This document shows, piece after piece, positions 6,245 to 6,260 of a stretch of 6,260 nt of DNA; positions within the stretch are counted from its first letter, which is position 1, and every line of letters starts with the position of its first letter. Under the pieces are notes generated by a model, which saw only the letters and a list, made by a program, of their open reading frames with translations, did no database searches and had not been told where the DNA came from. Source of the DNA: JALZEG01 sp036258555. GTDB taxonomy: Bacteria; Actinomycetota; CADDZG01; WHSQ01. Location of the stretch: NCBI GenBank assembly GCA_036258555.1, contig DATADL010000325.1:1-6260 (forward strand). Direction: 5' to 3'. The position numbers were made by a program, and so were the translations under genes.

Positions 6245-6260
6245 TTCCGTGGTCGCAAGC

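Overview
The window is GC-rich (most codons end in G or C), densely coded, and reads as a chromosomal segment of a bacterium, most likely an Actinomycetota member. The pointers are a thrS gene followed by a HIT-family gene one base later (an order well known in actinobacteria), frequent GTG and TTG starts, and a PilX-like pilus protein of the kind found in deep-branching actinobacterial classes. The genus cannot be read from this sequence. I find no tRNA or rRNA gene, insertion sequence, CRISPR array or sign of recent transfer.

Layout. Positions 2-1306 (+) carry the 3' part of a large PilX-like, probably surface-exposed, pilin-associated protein whose membrane anchor lies outside the window. 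It converges on a minus-strand gene set read from right to left: a class I fructose-bisphosphate aldolase (4721-3834), threonyl-tRNA synthetase (3797-1842) and a HIT-family nucleotide hydrolase/phosphorylase (1840-1364). The gaps are 36 nt and 1 nt, so the three probably form an operon. An 81-nt divergent region (4722-4802) separates this set from a plus-strand pair: a 110-residue TPR-like protein of unknown role (4803-5135) and a MidA/NDUFAF7-type SAM-dependent methyltransferase (5132-6244). That pair overlaps by 4 nt.

How the genes fit together. ThrS and the HIT protein make biochemical sense as neighbours: aminoacyl-tRNA synthetases can make diadenosine polyphosphates as a side product, and HIT proteins of this type cleave such dinucleotides. 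The aldolase adds a glycolytic/gluconeogenic step to the same probable transcript. The TPR-like protein is translationally linked to the methyltransferase and may help or regulate it, but nothing in the sequence names its partner.

Nothing here is a clearly new system. The items most worth a second look are the cysteine-containing PilX-like protein with a solenoid-like C-terminus, a 15-codon reading frame ending exactly on the aldolase start, the TPR-like/MidA coupling, and a small hairpin abutting a thrS start that lacks a visible Shine-Dalgarno sequence.
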